Positions 55,125 through 63,735 of a stretch of 64,000 bases of DNA are shown here, one piece after another. This DNA is from an uncultured Flavobacteriaceae bacterium. Lineage in GTDB: Bacteria > Bacteroidota > Bacteroidia > Flavobacteriales > Flavobacteriaceae. Position 1 is the stretch's first letter. Each line of letters begins with the position of its first letter. The position numbers and the translations under genes are program-made. The notes beneath the pieces are model-generated. The model was not told the origin of the DNA and made no database searches. It saw nothing but the letters and a program-made list of their open reading frames with translations. The stretch lies in NCBI GenBank assembly GCA_947494715.1, contig CANLWG010000003.1:62001-126000 (forward strand), read 5' to 3'.

Positions 55125-57539
55125 ATGCTAAAAAACTATTTAACAATCGGTTGGCGGAATTTAATGAAGGACAAGACCTTCACTTTTTTAAATGTATTGG
55201 GTCTTTCAGTAGCTTTTGGCGTGGCCATTCTGTTGTCGATGGCCGCTTTTTTTGATTTGTCCTATGATAAATTCCATGCAAATGTAGATAACATTTACAG
55301 AATACATACTTTGGAACAAACTGCCAAAGGACAAGGAGCAAGCGTAAGTCATCCTGCTCCTTTTGCAGAAGCTCTGAAAGCCAAAGTTCCCGGTGTGGAT
55401 AGAATTTCCCGCCACGTTCAAGATGATGCATTGACCATTTATGGCGATAAGGAATTGAATTTGGATGCTGTTTGGGTCGATGAAGATTTTTTTGCCATGT
55501 TTTCTTTCCCCGCTTTGAAGGGCAATATGGACAATCCATTGGAAAATCAATCTTCGATCGTAATTACAGAAAGTACGGCGGACAAGTTATTCGGGGAAGC
55601 GGAAGCGATTGGGCAAACCGTAAACATCTTAATAAGTGGTGAGGAACAACCATTTATAGTGTCAAGTGTGGTAGCGGACAATCCACCCCAGAGCACGTTG
55701 GAGTTTGAAGTGGCCATTCGTTTTGAAAAGCACTATGAATATAGCGGAAACAGAGAGTCGTGGGATAACAGATATCATGACATTTATGTACAATTACAAA
55801 ATGGCGTTTCTCCGGAACAATTCGAGAAAAGTAGTCGTCCGTTAATTGCACTTCGCTACCAAGAACAGATTGAGAATGCAAAACGTGACGGTGCACGCGC
55901 TAATGCGGATGGATTGTATTGGCAAATTGGGCTGTTGTCCATGACCGACGTGCATTTTGCGAGTTTTCCCAATGGATTTTTAAAAGTAAGTAGAACGGGA
56001 CCTTACCTTATTTTGGGTATCGCTTTTCTTATTCTTTTCATCGCTTGTGTAAATTTCATCAATATGAGTATTGCCAAGAGTGCACAGCGGTTGCGTGAAA
56101 TTGGAATGCGCAAGACCTTGGGCGCACAGAAGGCACAACTTTTCTTTCAATTCTGTAGCGAGAGTTTCTTTGTATTCATGGCTTCTGCAGGTATAGGTAT
56201 CGTTTTGAGTATTCTATTGCTCAATGATTTTAAGACTATTTTCCGTACGGATGTTTCACTGGACATGGTTGCCTCGCCATGGGCCATATCGGGTTTTTTG
56301 GGTGTTGTACTCCTAATTACGTTGATCGTTGGAGGATATCCCGCCTTGTTGATGAGCAAATTGGGCACCATACAATCCTTGAAGGGCAAGTTGGATGCTT
56401 CCGGAAAAAATAAGGTTCGAGATATTTTGATGGTGGTTCAGTTTAGCATCGCCATTTTATTAATTAGCGGAACTTTAATATTATGGGGTCAATTGGATTT
56501 CATGCGCAATAAGAACCTGGGCTATACCAAGGAACAGGTTATTTCTTTTCCTTTGGATGGAAAAAAGAACAGTTATGAGGCTGTTCAATTACTACGTGAC
56601 GAATTAAGAGGCAATCCGGATGTCTTGAATGTGACTGCGGCCGACAATAATTTGGGTTATGGTCTGGACGGTAGCTCATCCAAAAGTTTGTATGGGTATG
56701 AATATAAAGGCCGTATGGTAAGGACCAATTTTTTGACTGTGGATTACGATTATGTGGAGACTTTGGGTCTTGAAATGGTCGCAGGAAGAAATTTTCAGAG
56801 AGGTTTCGCAAACGATAGTTTGAGCGTAGTCATTAATGAGACTATGGCAAGGGAACTGGGCGAGGACGATCCACTTACCGCCTATGTGATGATGAACGAT
56901 AGTATTCAATATCCCGTTATCGGGGTGGTCAAGGATTACAACTTTGAACGATTAGATAAGGCGATCGAGCCCATGACCATGTTCATAAATAACAATTGGG
57001 ACCTCTATTACGCTTACGTAAAGGTCGCTCCAGGGCAAATGGTAAAAACCATGGATGCGGTACAAGAAGCTTGGGCACGTATTGAACCCAATGCTGAATT
57101 CCTGGGTTCTTTTTTGGACGAAAATGTAGATAGGACATTCCGTAGGGAAAAGGTTATGGCGACCTTAATAGCCAGTGGCTCGGTTATTGCCATAGTGTTG
57201 AGTTGTATTGGTCTTTTTGCTATTTCGTTATTGGTGGTCAATCAACGTACCAAGGAGATCGGTATCCGAAAGGTGATAGGTGCCAGTATTTCCTCCATAA
57301 CGTTTATGCTGACCAAGGATTTTCTAAAACTGGTGGTGATAGCCTTTTTAATAGCTTCGCCTATCGCATGGTGGTCCATGAATGAATGGCTCAAAGGGTA
57401 TGCGTTCCGGATAGAATTGAACGTGTGGGTTTTTATAAGTGCGGGAATGTTGGCCATGGTCATTGCTTTTTTGACCGTGGGTACGAGAACGGTCAAGGCG
57501 GCAAGACAAAACCCCGTAAAGAGTTTACGAACGGAATAA
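55125..57539 (+). CDS. FtsX/MacB-like ABC permease, array copy 22
   Basis: An 804-residue permease (MLKNYLTIGWRNLMKDKTF; IGWRN replaces IAWRN). It pairs with copy 9: VAFGVAILL in helix 1, NNLG[YR]G with a following DGSSS/RTTST stretch in the second periplasmic domain, and SCIGLFAISLLVVNQRTKE in and after helix 6. The coupling helices are AQRLREIGMRKTLGAQKAQL (about 321-340; LREIG) and QRTKEIGIRKVIGASISSI (about 707-725). The second domain has a less conserved stretch (EDDPLTAYVMMND) where others read DPIGK. The tail is NPVKSLRTE. It lies 11 nt after the exported two-domain protein. Confidence 0.92.
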   Translation: MLKNYLTIGWRNLMKDKTFTFLNVLGLSVAFGVAILLSMAAFFDLSYDKFHANVDNIYRIHTLEQTAKGQGASVSHPAPFAEALKAKVPGVDRISRHVQDDALTIYGDKELNLDAVWVDEDFFAMFSFPALKGNMDNPLENQSSIVITESTADKLFGEAEAIGQTVNILISGEEQPFIVSSVVADNPPQSTLEFEVAIRFEKHYEYSGNRESWDNRYHDIYVQLQNGVSPEQFEKSSRPLIALRYQEQIENAKRDGARANADGLYWQIGLLSMTDVHFASFPNGFLKVSRTGPYLILGIAFLILFIACVNFINMSIAKSAQRLREIGMRKTLGAQKAQLFFQFCSESFFVFMASAGIGIVLSILLLNDFKTIFRTDVSLDMVASPWAISGFLGVVLLITLIVGGYPALLMSKLGTIQSLKGKLDASGKNKVRDILMVVQFSIAILLISGTLILWGQLDFMRNKNLGYTKEQVISFPLDGKKNSYEAVQLLRDELRGNPDVLNVTAADNNLGYGLDGSSSKSLYGYEYKGRMVRTNFLTVDYDYVETLGLEMVAGRNFQRGFANDSLSVVINETMARELGEDDPLTAYVMMNDSIQYPVIGVVKDYNFERLDKAIEPMTMFINNNWDLYYAYVKVAPGQMVKTMDAVQEAWARIEPNAEFLGSFLDENVDRTFRREKVMATLIASGSVIAIVLSCIGLFAISLLVVNQRTKEIGIRKVIGASISSITFMLTKDFLKLVVIAFLIASPIAWWSMNEWLKGYAFRIELNVWVFISAGMLAMVIAFLTVGTRTVKAARQNPVKSLRTE

Positions 57540-57555
57540 TTAAGATAGCTATACT

Positions 57556-60018
57556 ATGCTAAGGAACTATTTAAAAGTTGCGTTACGGAATATTTTGAAA
57601 CACAAAATGTTTTCATTGATCAATGTTTTTGGTCTCTCTGTGAGCATAGCAACCTGTCTGCTTATAATCCTACTTATATACGGACAAAAAAAGGTAGACA
57701 GTTTTCATAAAGAACGAAATCGGATTGTTCGCGTTTTAAGTATGGACGAAACACGTTCCTTTGCCTCTACGCCGTTGCCCCTTGCCCCTATTTTATTGGA
57801 AGAATACCCCCATATAATAGAAGATGCCGTACGTATAAAATCCAGTTTTGTTGGTGGGGACGTGGTTTATGGCAATAATCGAATTCCCTTGGCAGGACGC
57901 TATACGGATGATAGTTTTTTCAGGATATTCAGTTTTAAGTTGATCAAGGGAGATGTCGCAACGGTATTGGAAGCGCCTTTCTCCATAGTACTTACAAAGG
58001 AATCCGCTGAAAAAATCTTCGGAAAAGAAGACCCTATTGGCAAATCGGTCAGACTCAATGATATTGGCCTTAATACCATGGACATTGATTTGATTCCAAC
58101 GGAGAATACCGAAACCCTACTTGGCGATTTTGTAGTGACAGGTGTTGTGGATAATACATTGCCTTCCCATATCCAATTTGAATTTTTAATCTCGATGTCT
58201 ACCATTCCTTCTCTGGTAAAAGAAGGTAAAAGCCAAGCGACTTTTGATGGCTGGAAAAACTATTTTGACAGCTATCTCTATGTATTGTTAAGGGAAGGTA
58301 GGACCGATAAGGATCTGGCCCCTATTTTGGCGAACATTTCCAAAGAAAGATATGCCGCCATGGAGGACATGAAGATTTCTTTTGGATCGGAGCAACTAGC
58401 GCAGATTACCCCGGGAGCATTTCACCAAAACCCGATTAGCTTGCGCATGCCTATAGAGGCTATCTATTTCCTTTCGTTTTTAGGATTAGTGGTACTGTTT
58501 TCCGCATGCTTCAATTACGTAAACCTTTCTTTTGCAAGATCACTGACCCGCTCTAAGGAAGTTGGCGTGAGAAAAACTATGGGAGCTGCACGTTACCAGG
58601 TGTTTACACAGTTTATCATTGAATCCGTTATCATTGCGCTCTTGTCCCTGGTGGTTGCCATTGGCCTACTTCAAGTACTTAGTGTTGTCTTTTTAGGTCT
58701 TTGGATCAATCAGTTTCTGATCTTGGATCTTACACCGGATCTGATGCTATTCGTTCTGTTTATTGGATTCAGTGTTTTGGTCGGCTGTCTAGCCGGATTG
58801 CTACCTGCCTCTTTTCTTTCCTCTTTCACCCCGATCAAGGCACTACGGAATTTTTCAGGAATATCGCTTGGGAACGGCAAACGCTTTACATTAAGAAAAG
58901 GCCTGGTCCTGGTGCAGTTTTGTGCCTCCCTATTTTTTATCATTACCACACTCTTAATTTTCTCGCAGCTGAATTATCTACTGGAAAAGGAATATGGTTT
59001 TGATCAGGGCAATATGGTCAATATAAAACTTCAAGGCATCGAATATGAGGCCCTCGCCAATGAGCTTAGGCAAAATCCGGCTATTCAAACCATATCGGCC
59101 AGTTCGTTCGTTCCCGGTACCGGAGGGTATAGTGGGAGTACGGAGATTAAAACCCTACAAATGCCGGATGCCGATTTAACATCCAGTTACATTGGTATAG
59201 ACCAGAATTTTATACCCAATCTAAAACTATCATTGATTGCCGGCAATAACTTTTCTGCTTCCATCCCAAAAAAAGATGAAACTATGGTTGTTGTCAATGA
59301 GGCTCTTGCCCAATTATTGGGATATAAGGAACCCAAAAGCATTGTGGGAGAAACCATTTTAATGGGAAAGGATCAAAGTGCAGTACAAGTTATCGGCCTA
59401 ACCGGGAACTTCATATTTGATTTATTAACGGAAGCAGAACAAAATGAACCACTGTTACTGCGTTATCTCCCGAATGAATTTGCCTTTATGAACGTGCGTT
59501 ACCATGGCACCTCGGATATTAGCTCAATGCTTACGTTCATGGAGGAAAAATGGAAGAAGTTGGATAAGGCACATTCTTTTAAATATGAACTATATGAAGA
59601 TGAATTAAAGGCGACAAATTCCATATTTACCGATATGATGTACATTTTAGGGTTTATTTCATTTTTAGCCGTTACCATCGCATCACTGGGCCTTTTGGGA
59701 ATGTCGGCGTTTACCGTTGAATCAAAGAAAAAGGAAATCGGAATTCGAAAAGTACATGGTGCCGGGGTTAGGCACATTGCTCTTTTGTTATCCAATAGCT
59801 ATCTATGGTTGTTCGCGCTGGCAATTTTGATAACCATTCCCATCACATATTTTATAAATACCCTTTGGCTGGAAGAAATTTCGTATCGCGTCAATTTTAG
59901 TATTTGGATCATAGCTGCTGGAATCGGGATTATGTTTGTTCTTGGGTCAAGTAGCGTCTTATCCCAAACTGTCAAGGCGGCCATGAACAATCCCATAAAA
60001 GGTCTAAGAGAGGAGTAA
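57556..60018 (+). CDS. FtsX/MacB-like ABC permease, array copy 23
   Basis: An 820-residue permease (MLRNYLKVALRNILKHKMF). The extra length is mainly an insertion of about 20 residues in periplasmic domain 1 (around 170-195: LNTMDIDLIPTENTETLLGD). The coupling helices are LTRSKEVGVRKTMGAARYQV (about 330-349) and SKKKEIGIRKVHGAGVRHI (about 724-742). The latter has HGAG where others have LGAS. Helix 6 reads ASLGLLGMSAF, lacking the Cys of SCLGLFG. The tail is NPIKGLREE. Gaps are 16 and 13 nt, so it is part of the terminal unit that includes the ATPase. Confidence 0.92.
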   Translation: MLRNYLKVALRNILKHKMFSLINVFGLSVSIATCLLIILLIYGQKKVDSFHKERNRIVRVLSMDETRSFASTPLPLAPILLEEYPHIIEDAVRIKSSFVGGDVVYGNNRIPLAGRYTDDSFFRIFSFKLIKGDVATVLEAPFSIVLTKESAEKIFGKEDPIGKSVRLNDIGLNTMDIDLIPTENTETLLGDFVVTGVVDNTLPSHIQFEFLISMSTIPSLVKEGKSQATFDGWKNYFDSYLYVLLREGRTDKDLAPILANISKERYAAMEDMKISFGSEQLAQITPGAFHQNPISLRMPIEAIYFLSFLGLVVLFSACFNYVNLSFARSLTRSKEVGVRKTMGAARYQVFTQFIIESVIIALLSLVVAIGLLQVLSVVFLGLWINQFLILDLTPDLMLFVLFIGFSVLVGCLAGLLPASFLSSFTPIKALRNFSGISLGNGKRFTLRKGLVLVQFCASLFFIITTLLIFSQLNYLLEKEYGFDQGNMVNIKLQGIEYEALANELRQNPAIQTISASSFVPGTGGYSGSTEIKTLQMPDADLTSSYIGIDQNFIPNLKLSLIAGNNFSASIPKKDETMVVVNEALAQLLGYKEPKSIVGETILMGKDQSAVQVIGLTGNFIFDLLTEAEQNEPLLLRYLPNEFAFMNVRYHGTSDISSMLTFMEEKWKKLDKAHSFKYELYEDELKATNSIFTDMMYILGFISFLAVTIASLGLLGMSAFTVESKKKEIGIRKVHGAGVRHIALLLSNSYLWLFALAILITIPITYFINTLWLEEISYRVNFSIWIIAAGIGIMFVLGSSSVLSQTVKAAMNNPIKGLREE

Positions 60019-60031
60019 AAAGAAAAGAGTT

Positions 60032-62437
60032 ATGTTAAGGAATTACTTTAAAATCGCGTGGAGAAATTTGTTGAAAAACAGATTGAGTTCTTTTATCAAT
60101 ATTGTGGGTCTGACCATAGGAATCAGTGCCTGTATGGTGATTCTGATCTTTGTGCGATATGAGTCTACTTTTGATGGCCATCATTCCAATGCGGACCAAA
60201 CGTATCGCGTGGTTCAACACAATACTTTACCAGATCAAATGGTATATTGGAACACAACGGCCTATCCCTTGGCAGAGGCATTACGCAATGATTTTCCTGA
60301 AATAGATGTTGTTACCCAAATCTCAGGACCAGTTAGTCGAGTGTTTAAAGTAGAGGATAATTTTGGGAACGTAAAACGATTTGAAGAATCACAGGTGCTA
60401 TTTGTGGATGCCTATTATCCCAAAACCTTCAATATACAATGGTTGGCCGGAGATTCAAATTCTGCACTTTCCGGAATAAATTCCGTAGTGTTGACAGCGG
60501 AACTTGCCAAAAAGTTTTTCGGACTGGAAAAAGAGAATTACAACTCGATTATTGGCCAGACCATTTTTTTGCAAAATAAGGACGCCTTAACAGTTACAGG
60601 TGTTGTTGCAAATCCTCCAGGGAATTCCGATCATCAATATTCCATGCTTATTCCTTATAAGTTCTTTAAAATCAATAACGAATATTTTTCTATGAATTGG
60701 TCCGGGAATTACCAAGGGACCACTTTTGTTGTTTTACGGAATGCCAAAATTAGGGAGACCCTGGAAAAGAAAATTACCGGATGGAAGAAAAAATACTTGA
60801 ACCCACAGGACGATAAACGAATCTCGTACGCGCTTCAACCCCTTAAGGAAATACATGACGAAACCTTATATGGCAGTAGTCCTGGGGGCTATATTATGCC
60901 GGCAAACATACTTAACACGGCACTAATAGTGGCGTTATTTATTCTTCTTATCGCTATTATCAACTTTGTAAACTTGTTAACGGCACAATCCAATTCACGA
61001 TCAAAGGAGGTAGGCATACGAAAAGTAATGGGAGGTGGGCGTTTTAACTTGATCGTCCAATTCATTTTTGAAAATAGTCTAGTTATAATCGGCATTTTGG
61101 CACTCTCGGTCTTTGTAGTAAGGATTTTGTTGAATTTTCTCAATACGAATTTATCGGTTATCGACGTGCAACTTGAGCTGGGTTGGAGCCATTTAGGCAT
61201 ACTTCTTTTGATAGGAGGCCTTACCTTGGTATTGGCAGCCGTTTACCCTGCTTTGGTGGTTTCGGCATTTAAACCTATACAAGCTCTAAAGAATAACATA
61301 CGGTTTTCCGGTACAAATCGATTTAATCTTAGGAAATCGTTGGTTACCTTTCAATTTGCGATAGTACAGCTTTTTATAATCGCCGCTATTGTTTTGGCCA
61401 TGCAGATGAGTCATTTTAGAGAGATGGACCTCGGTTTTTCATCCGATGCCGTAGTCATTACGGAAACACCGGAATTTGAAAAATTGGAAGTCTACAGAGA
61501 AAGGCTTCTAGGGGATATGGGGATCAACAAGGTAGCTTTTGGTTCTGGGCCCCCAATGGCCGTGGATGGTTTTCAACTAGGTACTACATATCGTTTGCCG
61601 GAACAACCCCAGGAAAAATCCTTGGAGGCCGAGATGAAAATTGCGGATATCCATTATTTGGATTTTTATGATATGGAATTGGTCGCAGGGCGAAATTTTC
61701 TGGGTAATAAAGAAGCGTTCGACGAATTTATTGTAAATGAAACGCTCTTAAAGCCCTTTGGCTGGAATGCAGAGGAAGCTATCGGAAAAAGAATCCAAAT
61801 AAACGAAGGACAAGCAACGATTGTAGGAGTGGTGAAGGACTTCAACAATAATTCGCTACAAAACGAAATTTCACCTTGTATCCTATTAAATTGGACGTAC
61901 TATCAAAGCAATGCTTTTATAAAAATCTCGGATGCCAACCATCTTTCATTAGGAGTGATTAAAAATATCTGGGAACAGACTTTTAGTAATTCAATATATG
62001 ACTATCATTTTTTGGAGGATTCCATTGAAAAGGAGTACATGGTAGAAAATTTGGTGTTTACCGGTTTTGGAATTTTTTCGATTTTGGCCATCAGTATAGG
62101 ATGTTTGGGACTTTTTGGATTAATGTCTTTTATGATATCGAAAAAAGCGAAGGAAATTGGTATACGAAAAGTCCTGGGTGCAACCCTATTCGAAAACCTT
62201 TCCCTTTTTACAAAAGAATACATAGGATTAGTTTCTTTGGCCTTTCTAATTGCCGCACCTCTTGTGTACTATTTTATGAACCAATGGCTGGAAGGTTTTA
62301 CATATCGAATTGAACTATCTTTTTGGATGTTTTTAAGTGGGGGATTTGTAACCCTAATAATCGCTATATTAACCTGTAGTTTTCAATCCATAAAAGCCGC
62401 ATTGGCCAATCCGATATATGCCTTACGTGAGGAATAA
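60032..62437 (+). CDS. FtsX/MacB-like ABC permease, array copy 24 (next to the ATPase)
   Basis: An 801-residue permease (MLRNYFKIAWRNLLKNRLS), the last of the array and the only one adjacent to an ATPase gene (26-nt gap). The coupling helices are NSRSKEVGIRKVMGGGRFNL (about 320-339) and SKKAKEIGIRKVLGATLFEN (about 703-722). The GGG and LTAQSNSRSKE stretch and the linker LKNNIRFSGTNRFNLRKSL place it with copies 4 and 10. Helix 6 is SIGCLGLFGLMSFM. The tail is NPIYALREE. By position it is the best candidate for the ATPase's cognate permease; nothing in its coupling helices is exclusive to it. Confidence 0.93.
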   Translation: MLRNYFKIAWRNLLKNRLSSFINIVGLTIGISACMVILIFVRYESTFDGHHSNADQTYRVVQHNTLPDQMVYWNTTAYPLAEALRNDFPEIDVVTQISGPVSRVFKVEDNFGNVKRFEESQVLFVDAYYPKTFNIQWLAGDSNSALSGINSVVLTAELAKKFFGLEKENYNSIIGQTIFLQNKDALTVTGVVANPPGNSDHQYSMLIPYKFFKINNEYFSMNWSGNYQGTTFVVLRNAKIRETLEKKITGWKKKYLNPQDDKRISYALQPLKEIHDETLYGSSPGGYIMPANILNTALIVALFILLIAIINFVNLLTAQSNSRSKEVGIRKVMGGGRFNLIVQFIFENSLVIIGILALSVFVVRILLNFLNTNLSVIDVQLELGWSHLGILLLIGGLTLVLAAVYPALVVSAFKPIQALKNNIRFSGTNRFNLRKSLVTFQFAIVQLFIIAAIVLAMQMSHFREMDLGFSSDAVVITETPEFEKLEVYRERLLGDMGINKVAFGSGPPMAVDGFQLGTTYRLPEQPQEKSLEAEMKIADIHYLDFYDMELVAGRNFLGNKEAFDEFIVNETLLKPFGWNAEEAIGKRIQINEGQATIVGVVKDFNNNSLQNEISPCILLNWTYYQSNAFIKISDANHLSLGVIKNIWEQTFSNSIYDYHFLEDSIEKEYMVENLVFTGFGIFSILAISIGCLGLFGLMSFMISKKAKEIGIRKVLGATLFENLSLFTKEYIGLVSLAFLIAAPLVYYFMNQWLEGFTYRIELSFWMFLSGGFVTLIIAILTCSFQSIKAALANPIYALREE

Positions 62438-62463
62438 ATAAATCATAAATTAAAACGAAAAAT

Positions 62464-63129
62464 ATGCTGTTACAACTAAGAAACATTTTTAAATGGGTAA
62501 ATTCAGGAGGCCAACGTCTCTTCTTGCTAAAAGATATCAATCTTAATGTGGAGGAAGGGGAATTTATCTCGGTTATGGGCCCATCGGGTTCTGGAAAATC
62601 TACCCTGCTCAATGTTATTGGGATGTTGGATAATTTTGATGAGGGAGAGTACGAATTTCTTCATGAACCGGTACATACCCTAAAGGAAAAACATAGGGCC
62701 AATCTGTATAAGGAGTACATTGGTTTTGTATTTCAATCCTATCATTTGTTGGACGAGCTTACTGTGAAGGAAAATCTGGAAATGCCCCTGCTGTATAAAA
62801 AATTCAAGGGTACGGAACGTAGGGCCATGGTTGCGGATATGTTGGACCGATTTAATATCGTTGGAAAAAAAGATCTTTTCCCCACACAATTGAGCGGAGG
62901 CCAACAACAACTCGTAGGGGTGGCTAGGGCATTGATCGCCAACCCCAAACTGATTTTGGCTGATGAGCCTACGGGCAACCTGAATTCCGCGCAGAGTGAA
63001 GAAATTATGGGGCTTTTTAAGCAATTGAATTCCGAGGGTGTTACCATTATCCAAGTGACGCATTCTGAAAAGAATGCTGCCTACGGATCAAGGGTTATTA
63101 ACTTATTGGATGGAAGGATGATCAAGTAG
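62464..63129 (+). CDS. ABC transporter ATPase, LolD/MacB type
   Basis: A 221-residue cytoplasmic ATP-hydrolysing subunit with all core motifs: Walker A GPSGSGKST (39-47, Lys45), Q-loop FQSYHLL (Gln91), signature LSGGQQQ (143-149), Walker B LILADE (163-168, catalytic Glu168), D-loop GNLNS (171-175) and switch His200 in VTHSEK. Length and motifs match the LolD/MacB/FtsE branch, which drives FtsX-like permeases. The usual Arg after LSGGQQQ is Leu150 (LSGGQQQLVGVARAL). It is the only nucleotide-binding protein in the window, is encoded last in the array, and is co-directional with and 26 nt from copy 24. It probably energises copy 24 and perhaps many others. The family is certain; the partner set is inferred. 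Confidence 0.95.
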   Translation: MLLQLRNIFKWVNSGGQRLFLLKDINLNVEEGEFISVMGPSGSGKSTLLNVIGMLDNFDEGEYEFLHEPVHTLKEKHRANLYKEYIGFVFQSYHLLDELTVKENLEMPLLYKKFKGTERRAMVADMLDRFNIVGKKDLFPTQLSGGQQQLVGVARALIANPKLILADEPTGNLNSAQSEEIMGLFKQLNSEGVTIIQVTHSEKNAAYGSRVINLLDGRMIK

Positions 63130-63137
63130 TTACCTAA

Positions 63138-63298
63138 GAGCCTGTTTTGAAATATGTCAATTGTTTTTTTATGGTTCTTTTTGCGCCTAACTTCGTTAAA
63201 ATTTTCGGCCGTAGCCCTGCTATGCCCTTAAATTTTGCCTAGTTATGCATCAAAAACAGCCTATAAGAAATTTCAATCACATATTTCAAAACAGGCTC
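63138..63298. mobile_element. MITE-like element with 20-bp perfect terminal inverted repeats
   Basis: GAGCCTGTTTTGAAATATGT (63138-63157) and its exact complement (63279-63298) bound a 161-bp non-coding unit. The interior is itself an imperfect palindrome (AAAATTTT near 63199 against AAATTTT near 63230, around GTAGCCCTGCTATGC). No transposase frame is present and no target-site duplication is obvious. This suggests a miniature inverted-repeat element or an insertion-sequence remnant just after the ATPase gene. It could also form a long RNA hairpin and help end transcription of the array. Confidence 0.65.
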
Positions 63299-63299
63299 C

Positions 63300-63330
63300 A
63301 AAAAAACCGGTGCGCGAGACGCACCGGTTT
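63300..63330 (-). terminator. Rho-independent terminator hairpin, strongest on the minus strand
   Basis: AAACCGGTGCG (63304-63314), loop CGAGA, CGCACCGGTTT (63320-63330): a perfect 11-bp stem. On the minus strand it is followed by seven T (complement of 63300-63306), a classical terminator. On the plus strand only three T follow, so it would end transcription from the array less efficiently. No minus-strand gene is visible upstream of it in the window. Confidence 0.7.
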
Positions 63331-63698
63331 CAACAAACTAACTCAAACTAGACTAACTCAAATAATCACATTGCAAAACTCGTGGTTCAACTTGTATTGA
63401 TGGTTAATATAACATGAAGGAAACATCATAAAAACCCATTCCTTAATTTTCTATGATTTGAATAGAGTTCCTACTTCTTTCCAGACATGAAAATACCACA
63501 CCCCAAAAGAGGCGAACGCTCCAAAAAAAATGCGGCTATGTTTTCTACTAAGTTTCAAAAATCAGGGATTAGTTTACAAAAGGTAAATTATTTGAAGTAA
63601 AGAAAAGCCTACCAAGTATTTATGGAATTCTAAACTTGTTCTTAAAATGAAGCGAAATTCAACAAAAGGAATTCTCTGAAGATGATTTTTAGATTTAG
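63331..63698. other. Non-coding region between the terminator and the kelch lipoprotein gene
   Basis: No credible gene. Directly beside the terminator, a 10-bp direct repeat CTAACTCAAA occurs at 63338-63347 and 63353-63362. Read on the minus strand, this leads into the T-tailed hairpin and might be the 3' part of a small RNA. The rest (about 63370-63698) is AT-rich, and I see no further structure in it. Confidence 0.4.
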
Positions 63699-63706
63699 TA
63701 CATTTG
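63699..63706 (+). promoter_or_regulatory. Candidate Bacteroidota -7 promoter element (TACATTTG)
   Basis: TACATTTG fits the TAnnTTTG consensus of the Bacteroidota housekeeping promoter and lies about 30 nt upstream of the lipoprotein start codon. No clear TTG -33 element was found at the expected distance, so support is moderate. Confidence 0.4.
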
Positions 63707-63735
63707 GCTATATCAAGAATTTAATTCAACGTCAA

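Noticed and set aside
1154-63129. A complete MacAB-TolC macrolide efflux system
   Set aside because: No MacA-type adaptor or TolC-like gene is present, and the permeases lack the fused ATPase domain of MacB.
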